A stretch of DNA of 64,000 nt, from NCBI GenBank assembly GCA_963824415.1, contig CAWGPM010000015.1, positions 239,965 through 303,964 of the forward strand, read 5' to 3'. The stretch comes from JABDQA01 sp963824415 (GTDB lineage Bacteria; Desulfobacterota; Desulfobulbia; Desulfobulbales; Desulfocapsaceae). A program made the position numbers and the translations under genes. Below, one piece after another: positions 50,543 through 58,994 of this stretch; the first letter of the stretch is position 1, and each line of letters begins with the position of its first letter. Under the pieces are notes generated by a model that did not search any database, was not told where the DNA came from, and was given only the letters and a program-made list of their open reading frames with translations.

Positions 50543-50890
50543 ATGGACTTTAAAGAACACTGGGACCTTGACACCGCAATGAAGGTCGTGCAGAATAAAA
50601 CTGTCGATTCGAAACTCTGGGCAGAGGCAGTGGAATGGCTGCTGCTCTATGGCCCCCCGGAAATCGTCTCGATCCTGCTGCAGGCGTCCGGACACGCCAC
50701 CGACCATTGCTTTCCCGAACTGCAGCCGTCCAGTTACACCCAGGACGGCACCCCGGTCTACGACATCAGCGAATTGGCAAAATCGCTTGGTATGAAAGAA
50801 AAAGAGGTTCAGAAAATCCTCAAGGACAAAGAAAAGTCACACAAGATGGTACACTTCTTCAGCAACGGCAGCTCTGAAACGATCCATTAA
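50543..50890 (+). CDS. Hypothetical protein, 115 residues
   Basis: Soluble, mainly helical. It begins MDFKEHWDLDTAMKVVQNKT. The first 60 residues are a helical region (AVEWLLLYGPPEIVSILLQASG), then a linker. The last 45 look like a small winged or helix-turn-helix element (VYDISELAKSLGMKEKEVQKILKD), so DNA binding is conceivable. No family recognised. The start follows AGGAAACAGCG. The adjacent secreted-protein gene starts 40 bases later. Confidence 0.6.
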   Translation: MDFKEHWDLDTAMKVVQNKTVDSKLWAEAVEWLLLYGPPEIVSILLQASGHATDHCFPELQPSSYTQDGTPVYDISELAKSLGMKEKEVQKILKDKEKSHKMVHFFSNGSSETIH

Positions 50891-50930
50891 TCGATCCGTA
50901 TTTTTATACAATCAGAGGAGACAATCGCTT

Positions 50931-51419
50931 ATGAAATCAGGATGGCTGTTCTTTTTGCTGCTTTGTCTCGTACCGTTGCCTGTTTTCGCCAGAGATTACC
51001 AGGAAGTCGTTTCTAAGATCGACAATGATTTTTTCAAAATCGATACGAAAAGTATTCTCATTCGCACCGAAAACTGCTTCGAGGAAGCCCAGTCTGAACA
51101 GGTATTATTGTCCATGAATGGCAGGTCGGGGGAAATGAAGTTCAGCTCGACCGAGATTGTTTGCCCGGTTGCTGCCGTTTACCGATCGAGTGGTTATCGG
51201 GTGGGTAATTACCAGGTGGAAATTACCCGCGATCAGGAAAACTGGTATAAGATTTCAGATCAGGATATTTACATTTTGACCGATTCATGCCTGATTTACG
51301 CAACAGAGCAGGAAGCACTGCTTTCCGTGAGCACCGTGGGCAAAGCGGGAGGAGGGTCACTGCACTTGGACAGGGAAGGATGCAAAGTAATCGGACTTTA
51401 TTCCCCTCTGGAGCTCTAG
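50931..51419 (+). CDS. Secreted hypothetical protein
   Basis: 162 residues with a clear signal peptide (MKSGWLFFLLLCLVPLPVFA^RD). The mature part is about 140 residues, beta-rich, with four cysteines (ENCFEE, IVCPVA, DSCLIY, EGCKVI) that could form two disulfides. Two similar halves can be seen (IDTKSILIRTENCFEEAQSEQVLLSM and YILTDSCLIYATEQEALLSV), suggesting an internal duplication. GAGGAGA lies before the ATG. Unknown function. Confidence 0.65.
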   Translation: MKSGWLFFLLLCLVPLPVFARDYQEVVSKIDNDFFKIDTKSILIRTENCFEEAQSEQVLLSMNGRSGEMKFSSTEIVCPVAAVYRSSGYRVGNYQVEITRDQENWYKISDQDIYILTDSCLIYATEQEALLSVSTVGKAGGGSLHLDREGCKVIGLYSPLEL

Positions 51420-51460
51420 GACTCGCGCAACTTGATCCTGACAGGACTTAGGGCTTCTAT

Positions 51461-51964
51461 TTAGTCGTCATTCTCCGGGTGCAGATCGTAGAGGGTTTCG
51501 TCGTGAATTGGTTTGGGGCGTGAGGAAAGGGCCTTTTTCTTCATCGCCTCGAAAGAAAAGTCGTCGCCATCGAGCAGGTCGCCCATCTCCTTTTCAATCT
51601 GGTCCGGGTCTTCACCCTTTTCCATCCGGCTGATCGCCTCTTCCATATTGTCGCCGAGATTGATGCCGGTGCGCTCGGTGAATTTGCGCATCAGGGTGGC
51701 CATCTGCTTGGGGTCGTCTTCGTTGATGCCCTCCGACTCGCGCATCAGCGAGTCCAGCGCCTGCTCCATCTTCGATTCGTCGATACCGGCCAGTTGATCG
51801 TCGTCTTCGCTGGCCTTGCCGATGGTGGCGAACATCGAGACCTGCCGTTCGAGTTCGGCCCGGCCGCATTTCGGGCAGTCCGGCCGCGTTTCGGTATCTA
51901 TTCTTTTTGAGTAAAAATTGAAAATGATGTTGCAGTCGCTGCAGAAGTATTCATAAATCGGCAT
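51461..51964 (-). CDS. FmdB-type zinc-ribbon protein with long acidic helical tail
   Basis: 167 residues from ATG 51964: MPIYEYFCSDCNIIFNFYSK is the FmdB/YfeX-type zinc-ribbon start, completed by CPKCGRAELERQV. Typical members are about 80-110 residues; this one adds a 100-residue acidic helical region rich in Asp and Glu (MEQALDSLMRESEGINEDDP, then MEEAISRMEKGEDPDQIEKE). Function unknown; often annotated as putative regulatory protein. The MITE copy at 51997 ends 32 bases upstream and may have replaced the promoter; the open frame extends into the MITE but the family start is the one given. Confidence 0.78.
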   Translation of the reverse strand: MPIYEYFCSDCNIIFNFYSKRIDTETRPDCPKCGRAELERQVSMFATIGKASEDDDQLAGIDESKMEQALDSLMRESEGINEDDPKQMATLMRKFTERTGINLGDNMEEAISRMEKGEDPDQIEKEMGDLLDGDDFSFEAMKKKALSSRPKPIHDETLYDLHPENDD

Positions 51965-51996
51965 CTGTCTGTCCCGTTGCGTTCTTTCTGATCTGT

Positions 51997-52136
51997 GAGC
52001 CTTTTGCAAAATGAGGTTTTCGTCCAAAATCAAGGCATGAGAAAAATTTTAACGCAGGCATATACTTAATATTCCGAGGATAAAATTTTGAGCATAACGC
52101 AGAGTTTGGGCGAAAAGGACGTTTTGCAAGTGGCTC
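51997..52136. mobile_element. MITE family A, copy 4 (140 bp, fold-back)
   Basis: Same ends and interior as copy 3 with a few differences (GGACGTTTTGCAAG near the right end), flanked by CTGT (51993-51996 and 52137-52140). It lies between the 3' end of aroB and the FmdB-type gene, both on the minus strand. Confidence 0.88.
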
Positions 52137-52179
52137 CTGTTATTCTCGTATTAATAACGTCTTATTTCACTGGTGTAAA

Positions 52180-53254
52180 TCAGCCCAGAACCGTGTCAAT
52201 CTCCTGCTCGCTGACATCATCGGTGATGATCACACTGCCGATGTTTTTCAGCAGGATATAGGAGGTTCTGGAGCCAACCCGTTTTTTGTCGGTCAGAAGG
52301 TAAGATTTTATCCGCCTGCGGTCAAGATCGCCGGGTATCTCGGTGGGCAGGCTGTATTGTTTGAGCAGCGCGGTAATGGTCTCGACCTTGTCCGCTGCCA
52401 GCAAGCCTTTCATCTGCGAGAGTCCGTGCCGCGGCCACCATGCCGATGGCCACCGCAAATCCGTGGGCGATACCAAACTCGGAGGCGGCCTCGACCGCAT
52501 GGCCGATAGTGTGGCCGAAGTTGAGAATGCGCCGGATGTCTGATTCCTTCTCGTCTTCACCAACCACCTTCGCTTTTATCCGGCAGCTGATATAGATCAT
52601 TTCCTGCAGGGTACGGGGGTCGAGTTCCATCACCTGACGCCGTTTATCCGCCAGCAACTGAAAGTACCCGCCGTCCCGAATAATACCGTGCTTGATCACC
52701 TCGGCCATGCCGTTGATGTATTGCTTTTGCGGCAGGGTGCGCAGGACTTCAGGGTCGATATAGACGGCCAGTGGCTGGCAGAAGGCGCCGACCAGGTTTT
52801 TGCCTTCCGGCAGGTCCACCCCGGTTTTGCCGCCGACGGAGGAGTCCACCTGGGCCAGCAGGCTGGTCGGTATCTGGATAAAGGGGACGCCGCGCATGTA
52901 GGTCGCCGCCACGAAACCGGCTACATCGCCACTGACGCCGCCGCCCAGCGCGATGAACATCGATTTACGATCCACCCTGCGTCGGGCAGCCTCGCTCAGC
53001 AGCTGAGAGACCGTCGCGAGGTTTTTGTGTTCCTCGCCATGGGCAAAACTGAGCAGATCTGCCTTCAGGCCCTCTTTTTCAAGAGAAGCCAAAAGTTCGC
53101 CGCCGTAGAGTCCTGCCACCGTATCATCGGCGATGATGCAGTAGCGGCTGGCCGGGTAATTTCTGGCCAACTCACCGGCAACCCGTTTCAGACAATCTGC
53201 CTCTATGGATATCGGGTAACTTCTCTCGCCAAGTCCGACCTGCAGTTCGTTCAT
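52180..53254 (-). pseudogene. aroB: 3-dehydroquinate synthase, one frameshift
   Basis: Two overlapping frames together give a full-length AroB. The first (53254 down to about 52425) has the NAD site GGGVSGDVAGFVA, the PTSLLAQVDSSVGGKTGVD motif and GHTIGHAVEAAS. The second (to 52180) has GLLAADKVETITALLKQYSLP and the C-terminal TDKKRVG. Removing one G of the GG pair at 52424-52425 joins them smoothly as GMVAAARLSQMKGLL, and the corrected gene is 357 codons, the normal length. The enzyme makes 3-dehydroquinate in the shikimate pathway, so real loss would cause aromatic auxotrophy; sequence error is more likely. Confidence 0.85.
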
Positions 53255-53280
53255 TAATTCACCGTTATACCATCAAAGAT

Positions 53281-53682
53281 TTACATAAAAACGAGTGGGG
53301 ACACATTAAACCTTGCGCTCAATTCCTTGATCTGCCGGATATTGAGCTTTCTCTTGCCCTGCAATATTTCTGAAACGACCCCTTGACTGCCAAGTTCCTG
53401 AAGATCCGCCTGCTTTAACCCGTGTTCCTGCATCAGATAGCGTAATGCCTCGACCGGATTTCCGCTGGGAAGCTCAAAGTTTTTGGCCTCGTAAGATTCA
53501 ACCAGACTCCCTATCGTCTCTATCAGTGAGGCTAAGGGATGATTCTCATCTTCGCCGACCTCATCCAACAGGTTATCCAGCAATAAGACCTGATTTTCGT
53601 ATTCTTCTTCAGTGTGCGGAACCGCGAGGGTTGATTTGATAGACGGCCATACATTGGCAATATATTCATAAGAAGTATTCAT
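53281..53682 (-). CDS. higA: HigA-type antitoxin (XRE HTH)
   Basis: 133 residues. The N-terminal half (about 1-70) is acidic and should wrap the toxin. The C-terminal half is an HTH (about 80-125: EALRYLMQEHGLKQADLQELGSQGVVSEILQGKRKLNIRQIKEL). It starts three bases after higB and has a very strong AGGAGGGG site located in the end of higB, in contrast to the leaderless toxin. The toxin-first order is usual for higBA. Confidence 0.9.
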   Translation of the reverse strand: MNTSYEYIANVWPSIKSTLAVPHTEEEYENQVLLLDNLLDEVGEDENHPLASLIETIGSLVESYEAKNFELPSGNPVEALRYLMQEHGLKQADLQELGSQGVVSEILQGKRKLNIRQIKELSARFNVSPLVFM

Positions 53683-53685
53683 TTA

Positions 53686-53976
53686 TCACCCCTCCTTCCA
53701 CCTGTTCTTATTATATTCTGCATGCGTTAGGATTTTACGAATATACACCTTCTGCGTGTTGTAGTGAATTGCCGTGATGAGTCGTGCTTTATTACCACCA
53801 ATATTGAACACCGTAAATTTCCCAACCAGGTCGGCACTGGGAAAAATTCTTCTGAGTTCGGCGAAATTTCCAATATTTGTATGCTTTACAATTCGATACC
53901 ATGACTCCAGTGATACCGCACAAGCAGGATTTTCTTTACTGAAATCCAAGATGCGCTTTCTGGTTATTATGTGCAT
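53686..53976 (-). CDS. higB: HigB-type mRNA interferase toxin
   Basis: 96 residues from ATG 53976: MHIITRKRILDFSKENPACA, then LESWYRIVKHTNIGNFAELRRIFPSADLV and IHYNTQKVYIRKILTHAEYN are the HigB_toxin (RelE fold) signature. It cleaves mRNA on the ribosome. The predicted transcription start falls on the ATG itself, so translation would be leaderless. Expression is probably repressed by HigA at the palindrome 53984-54006. Confidence 0.92.
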   Translation of the reverse strand: MHIITRKRILDFSKENPACAVSLESWYRIVKHTNIGNFAELRRIFPSADLVGKFTVFNIGGNKARLITAIHYNTQKVYIRKILTHAEYNKNRWKEG

Positions 53977-53982
53977 GAACAA

Positions 53983-54011
53983 AAAATATCTCTATTTGAG
54001 ATATTTGTCAA
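53983..54011 (-). promoter_or_regulatory. higBA promoter with operator in the spacer
   Basis: On the minus strand TTGACA and TATTTT are 17 bases apart. The spacer and -10 contain the perfect 9-bp inverted repeat AAATATCTC / GAGATATTT (53984-54006) with a 5-base centre. This is where the antitoxin would bind and block the polymerase. Seven bases after the -10 is the ATG of higB. Confidence 0.75.
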
Positions 54012-54040
54012 GCACGTACTCCCAAGAGCTGGTAAAATCC

Positions 54041-54079
54041 AAAAAAAAAGGAGACAGGGCGCCACGCCCTGCCTCCTTT
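54041..54079 (-). terminator. Intrinsic terminator of sat
   Basis: AAAGGAGGCAGGGCG pairs with CGCCCTGTCTCCTTT, followed on the minus strand by nine T residues. It lies 24 bases after the sat stop codon and before the higBA promoter, insulating the two units. Confidence 0.92.
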
Positions 54080-54102
54080 AGAATGCTCTCGAGATCGATT
54101 AA

Positions 54103-55380
54103 TTACATTTTCGAGCCTTCAGCATGGGTCTGCATCTTGATCTCAACCTTCTCGGTCAGACCTTCGTAGTATTCACGGAGGTGAACGAGAACTTCGTCGC
54201 GACCGAAGTGGTCAACGATCTCGGCGCCTTCGGACAGCGCCTTGCGCAGCTTGGTGCCGGACAGGATCACGCGGGAGTCTTTGCCGTGCGGGCAGGTGCG
54301 CAGGGAAGCCATGCCGTCGCACTCGTGGCAGTAGAAGGTCCAGTCGATCTTCATCGGCTTGCAGAGCAGGTCTTTGGCGTCATCGCCGGTTACCGGGATG
54401 CGGTCAAAGATTGTCTGGGCCTCGAACAGGCCGTAGAAGTCACCGACGCCGGCGTGGTCGCGGCCGATCAGCATATAGTTTACCCCGTAGTTCTGGCGGA
54501 AAGTGGCGTGCAGCAGTCCTTCACGCGGACCGGCATAACGCATATCCAGCGGATAACCGGCGGAGTAGACGTTCTCTTTGACGAAATACTTGTCGATCAG
54601 AATGTCGATGGCCTTGATGCGAACCTTGGCCGGGATGTCGCCGGGCTTCAGGTTACCGATCAGCGAGTGAATCAGAACGCCGTCGCAAACCTCTACCGCA
54701 ATCTTGGCCAGGAACTCATGGGAGCGGTGCATCGGGTTACGCAGCTGCAGGGCGGCAACGTTGGCCCAGCCGCGTTCGTCGAACAGGGCACGGGTCTCGG
54801 CAGGCTTCAGGTAGACGCCAGGATACTCGGCCGGATACTCGCCTTCGGACAGCACCTTAACCGGACCGGCCAGGTTGAACTCTTTTTGAGCCATGACCAT
54901 GATGACGCCCGGATGATCTTCAGGGCCGATCTTCCAGAAATTGCCGCCCACAGACTCTTCGCCTTCGCCCATGAAAACTTTTTCACATTCCCATTTCTTG
55001 TCGGCTTCGGTCATCTCGTATTTTTCTTCAACCTTCATGGTCGCAAAGGTCACACCGTTTCTGACCAGCGCGATCTCGTCGCCTTCTGAGATGTCGGCGG
55101 CGTCGGCTGCGGATACGTCGAGGGTGATCGGAACCGGCCAGAAGGTGCCGTCGGCCATCTGGAAATTTTCGCAAACGCCTTTCCAGTCAGCTTTGGTCAT
55201 GAAGCCGGTCAGGGGGCTGAACCCGCCGATGCCCATCATGATCAGGTCGCCTTTGGCGCGGGCGGAGATTTCAATCTGCTTGAGTCCTGCGGCTTTTTTC
55301 AGTTCCGCTTCTTTCTCGGCGCCTTCGAGCAGGGCGCAGACCAGACCTTTTCCACCATGAGGTGCTACAAGTTTCGACAT
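54103..55380 (-). CDS. sat: Sulfate adenylyltransferase (ATP sulfurylase)
   Basis: 425 residues. The nucleotide-binding motif QLRNPMHRSHE and the GRDHAGVGDFYG motif are intact, and CHECDGMASLRTCPHGKDSR near the C-terminus gives the zinc site seen in dissimilatory enzymes. It activates sulfate to APS with ATP, the first step of dissimilatory sulfate reduction. It is monocistronic here: strong promoter at 55508-55535, AGAGGA before the ATG and a strong terminator. Codon use is dominated by C- and G-ending codons, as expected for a very highly expressed gene. Confidence 0.97.
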   Translation of the reverse strand: MSKLVAPHGGKGLVCALLEGAEKEAELKKAAGLKQIEISARAKGDLIMMGIGGFSPLTGFMTKADWKGVCENFQMADGTFWPVPITLDVSAADAADISEGDEIALVRNGVTFATMKVEEKYEMTEADKKWECEKVFMGEGEESVGGNFWKIGPEDHPGVIMVMAQKEFNLAGPVKVLSEGEYPAEYPGVYLKPAETRALFDERGWANVAALQLRNPMHRSHEFLAKIAVEVCDGVLIHSLIGNLKPGDIPAKVRIKAIDILIDKYFVKENVYSAGYPLDMRYAGPREGLLHATFRQNYGVNYMLIGRDHAGVGDFYGLFEAQTIFDRIPVTGDDAKDLLCKPMKIDWTFYCHECDGMASLRTCPHGKDSRVILSGTKLRKALSEGAEIVDHFGRDEVLVHLREYYEGLTEKVEIKMQTHAEGSKM

Positions 55381-55507
55381 AGGATTCCTCTTTTTTTGAT
55401 GTATTGGAATAAATGCGCCGTTTCAAAATTGAAACGGCAACTTACATAACAAATTGCTGAAAATGACAGACAAAAGACCTGAATGGCTGTTCATTTACGA
55501 AGGCTTA

Positions 55508-55535
55508 TATATAGTGAAGCAGTAGGAAATGTCAA
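55508..55535 (-). promoter_or_regulatory. Sigma-70 promoter of sat
   Basis: TTGACA (minus strand, 55530-55535) is followed by TATATA with 16-18 bases spacing (TATATATA). The start near 55501 would leave a leader of about 120 bases before the ATG at 55380; the leader holds no motif I recognise. Confidence 0.65.
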
Positions 55536-55562
55536 GACAAAAGCGACGAAACCATGCGCAGA

Positions 55563-58039
55563 TCACCCATTAAAAAATCGCAGGCGCAGGGCGTTGCTGA
55601 CCACCGAAACCGAGCTCAGCGCCATGGCTGCCCCGGCCAGCATCGGGTTCAGCGTCGGCCCGCCGAAGATATACAGCAGCCCGGCCGCCACCGGGATGCC
55701 GATCACGTTGTAGCCAAAGGCCCAGAACAGGTTCTGGCGGATGTTTTTCATCACCGCCCGCGACAGTTTCAGGGCGGTCACCACCCCTTCGAGATTGCCC
55801 TTCATCAGCACGATATCGCCCGACTCCATGGCGATGTCGGTGCCCGAACCCATGGCAATGCCGACATCGGCCTGGGCCAGGGCCGGTGCGTCGTTTATAC
55901 CGTCGCCCACCATCGCAACGACGGTGCCGCCGTTTTGCAGATCTTCGATTTTGCTGCGCTTCTGATCGGGGAGCACCCGGGCAATTACTTCGCTTATTCC
56001 AGCCTGCTGTGCGATTGCTGCGGCAGTGTCAGGATGATCACCGGTCAGCATCACCAGCTTGAGCCCCATGGACTTGAGCAGCGCGATCTGCTCCCCCACC
56101 TCATCTTTTAATTGATCGCCGATCACGATCAGCGCAGAAAATATGCCGTTAACCGCCGCATAGAGCACCGTCATACCGCTCTGGGCAAAACTGTGGTCCC
56201 TGGTGACACTTTCGGGCACATCTACCCCATGCGTCGAGCAGATCCGCTCGTTGCCGATCAGCAGCTCATAGCCTTCGACCACCCCTTTGATCCCGGCGCC
56301 TTCGAGCAGTTCGAAAGACTCGGGCTGCTGCAGGCTTACGCCCCGCTGCCGGGCATAATTGACCAGGGCCGCGGCCAGCGGGTGTTCGGACGACTGTTCG
56401 AGCGAAGCCGCCAGGCGCAGCACCTGCTCTTCGTTCAAGCTGGTCATCGTGGCAGATAAATTCACTCACCTCGGGCCTGCCCCGGGTCAATGTCCCGGTT
56501 TTGTCAAACACCACGGTCTGCACCTTCTCGGCGGTCTGCAGCGCGGCCGCGTTCTTGACCAGCACGCCAAGCTGCGCTCCCCGGCCGGTGCCGACCATGA
56601 TCGAGGTCGGCGTGGCCAGACCCATCGCGCAGGGACAGGCAATTACCAGCACCGCGATAAAAAACCGCAGCGCCATGGAGAACTCGACCCCGCCGATGAA
56701 ATACCAGCCCAGGCCGGTGATGAGCGCGATGCTCATCACGATCGGCACGAAGTAGAGGCTGATCCGATCGGCCAGCGAGCCGATCGGCGCCTTGCTGCCC
56801 TGGGCCTCGCCGACCATTCGGATGATCCGAGCCAGCACCGTATTGCTGCCGGTCTGTCTGGCTTCGACGCGCAGCACCCCGGTCTGATTGAGCGTGCCGC
56901 CGAAGACGCTGTCTTCTATATTTTTCTCCACCGGCAGGCTCTCGCCGGTGAGCATCGACTCATCCAGCGTCGAACTGCCCCGCACGATCGTGCCGTCGAC
57001 CGGGATGCGCTCGCCGGGCCTGATCAGCAGGATATCGCCCGCCTCGATTTCATCGGTGGCAACGGATCTCTGGGAATCGCCCTCGATCAGGGTGGCGGTG
57101 TCCGGGGTGAGCTGCATCAGCTGGGCGATCGCATCGGAGGTGTGAAACTTCGAGCGCGCTTCGAGATATTTACCCAGGTAGACCAGCGCGATCAGCACCC
57201 CCGCCGACTCGAAGTAGAGATCCATGACCCGCATCTGCACATCGATGCCCAGGCCGATCTCGATCAGTCCCCAGGTCGAGTAGATAAAGGCCGCGCCGGT
57301 GCCCACCGCGATCAATGAATCCATGTTCGGGGATTTTCTCAGCAGCGCCGGAATGCCGACCAGGTAGAACGAGCGGCCCAGCAGGATGATCGGCACAACC
57401 AGGCAGAACTGGGCCAGTGCAAAGGCAAGTGGATGACGGCCTGGATCAAGCAGCGGGGGCAGGGGCAGGCCGATCATCTCACCCATGGAGATATAAAACA
57501 AAACCGTGGCCAGCGACAGCAGCACCGCGAGCCGGCGCTTCATCGCCTTCAGGGTAGCTTCTGACTCCAGACCGTTTTCTGGTGAAATCATCGACGCCGT
57601 CACTGGAGCGTTCGGCTGTAAAACCGAGTTCCACAATCGCCTCGCGCATCTGCCGGACATTGATCAGGTCCGGATCATAGGCCACGCGTGCCTGCTCACT
57701 GGCAAGATTGACCGCGGCCGAGACGATCCCCTCTTTGCCGTTCAGGACTTTTTCTATGCGCGAGGAGCAGGAGGCGCAGTGCATGCCCCCAATCGCCAGC
57801 GTCACCGTTTTCTCCGCGCTTCGATCCGGCGAGAGGCTGAAGCCAAGCTCGGCAACCCGGTCGATCAACGCCTTTTCCGGCAAGAGCTCCGGGTCGTAGG
57901 TACTGACCATTTTCTCGGTGGCCAGGTTGACCGAGGCCGCTTCGACCCCGTCCAGGCCCGAGACCACCCGTTCGATCCTGCTCGAGCAGGCGGCGCAGTG
58001 CATGCCGCCTACCGCATATGTCTTTGTAACCAGTGCCAT
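55563..58039 (-). pseudogene. copA: Copper-translocating P-type ATPase, two frameshifts
   Basis: Three overlapping frames add up to an 824-codon CopA. The first has two HMA domains (GGMHCAACSSR and GGMHCASCSSR). The second has the membrane helices, the phosphatase motif TGES, the transport motif ACPCAMGLATP and the phosphorylation site DKTGTLT. The third has SEHPLAAAL, MLTGDHPDTA and MVGDGINDAPALA. The joins are near 57570-57600 and near 56459; both are +1 shifts, and at the second the removal of one T from TTT restores the frame. The protein exports Cu(I). It is divergent from copZ and has no interruption of other kinds. Confidence 0.85.
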
Positions 58040-58160
58040 GTTTCACGTTCCTGATCCTTGACCGGGCCGGATCGAATCATTACCAGTTTGAGAGTGTATA
58101 TCACGATGTGGCACGATCCAGCCTGGACTTAAAACAGTAAGAAATAACGGGGTGAAAACA

Positions 58161-58352
58161 ATGGCAAGCGTGAAAATTAAGGGCATGAGCTGCCAGCATT
58201 GCGTGGCCTCGACCACCAAGGCGCTGGAAGCGATTGATGGGATAACCAACGTGCGGGTCGACCTCGACCAGGGACAAGCACACTATGACGGTGAGGTCGA
58301 TAAAACGGTGATCGAAGAGGCGATCAGCAAAATCGGCTTTGAAGTAGTGTAA
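58161..58352 (+). CDS. copZ: Copper chaperone CopZ
   Basis: 63 residues from ATG 58161 (GGGGTG upstream). A single HMA domain with GMSCQHCVAST and the VRVDLDQGQAHYDGEVDKTVIEEAISKIGF pattern. Delivers Cu(I) to CopA, encoded divergently 120 bases away. The intergenic region probably holds a shared copper-responsive operator, but I do not see a canonical CueR or CopY box. Confidence 0.88.
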   Translation: MASVKIKGMSCQHCVASTTKALEAIDGITNVRVDLDQGQAHYDGEVDKTVIEEAISKIGFEVV

Positions 58353-58389
58353 ATTGAGGTTTTACTTGGAGCAATGCCAGGACATTTCT

Positions 58390-58489
58390 CGAGTTGAGAC
58401 GGCCTGCTAGCCGAGGAGACTTGGGGAAGGCTATATATCAAATATGCCTTTCCCAAAAGCGACGCGGGATAGGAGGTCGTATCGACTTG
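58390..58489. repeat. Fold-back repeat family B, copy 2
   Basis: The inner sequence matches the copy at 45798-45905 nearly throughout (GAGACGGCCTGCTAGCCGAG and GCGACGCGGGATAG). The outer flanks ATTTC and GAAAT are again complementary. It lies between the convergent ends of copZ and fimT. Confidence 0.7.
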
Positions 58490-58502
58490 TGAAATTCCCT
58501 GG

Positions 58503-58994
58503 CTAGCCCCTGGTCGGCCCCTCCAGCCTGATCCGGCCCACCGCATTGACCACCACCGCCATCTGCCTGTCCCCTGCCCCGCTGATCGTAAAGCGGCCAG
58601 GCCTGATGCGCCCGCTGCTGCGCAGACGCAGATGATCGCCGGGAAAATTCGAAACCAGGCTCAGCGACTGGTCGATCTCCCGTCGCGCCAGCCTCACTTC
58701 ATCCCCCTGGAGCAGCCAGTCTCCCGGCGCCGCCTCGCCGGCCCCGTCGTCGACAAAGAGTTCATAATAGCCGTCGCTGATCTGCAGCACCACGTAGCTC
58801 TTCTGCCGGGCTGCGATGATTTTACCCCGGTTCAGATCAGCCTTGATGGTATTGGCAAATCCGGCAAGCTTCATCCGCTGTTTCATGCCGAGCAGCGAAA
58901 CGGTGCCGAAGGTCGCGATGATCGAGACGATGGCCAGCACGATCATGAGCTCGCAGAGGGTAACCCCCCGGTTGTTTTTCAGACTGAATTTCAA
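58503..58994 (-). CDS. Type IV minor pilin FimT/GspH-like
   Basis: 163 residues. The prepilin start MKFSLKNNRGVTLCELMIVLAIVSIIATFG has cleavage after Gly (RG^VTLCEL) and the Glu5 of mature pilins. The C-terminal domain reads SGRIRPGRFTISG...VVVNAVGRIRLEG, the GspH/FimT fold. The ATG overlaps the end of pilY1 (ATGA). It is the last gene of the minor-pilin operon and, unlike three of the four upstream genes, intact. Confidence 0.85.
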   Translation of the reverse strand: MKFSLKNNRGVTLCELMIVLAIVSIIATFGTVSLLGMKQRMKLAGFANTIKADLNRGKIIAARQKSYVVLQISDGYYELFVDDGAGEAAPGDWLLQGDEVRLARREIDQSLSLVSNFPGDHLRLRSSGRIRPGRFTISGAGDRQMAVVVNAVGRIRLEGPTRG

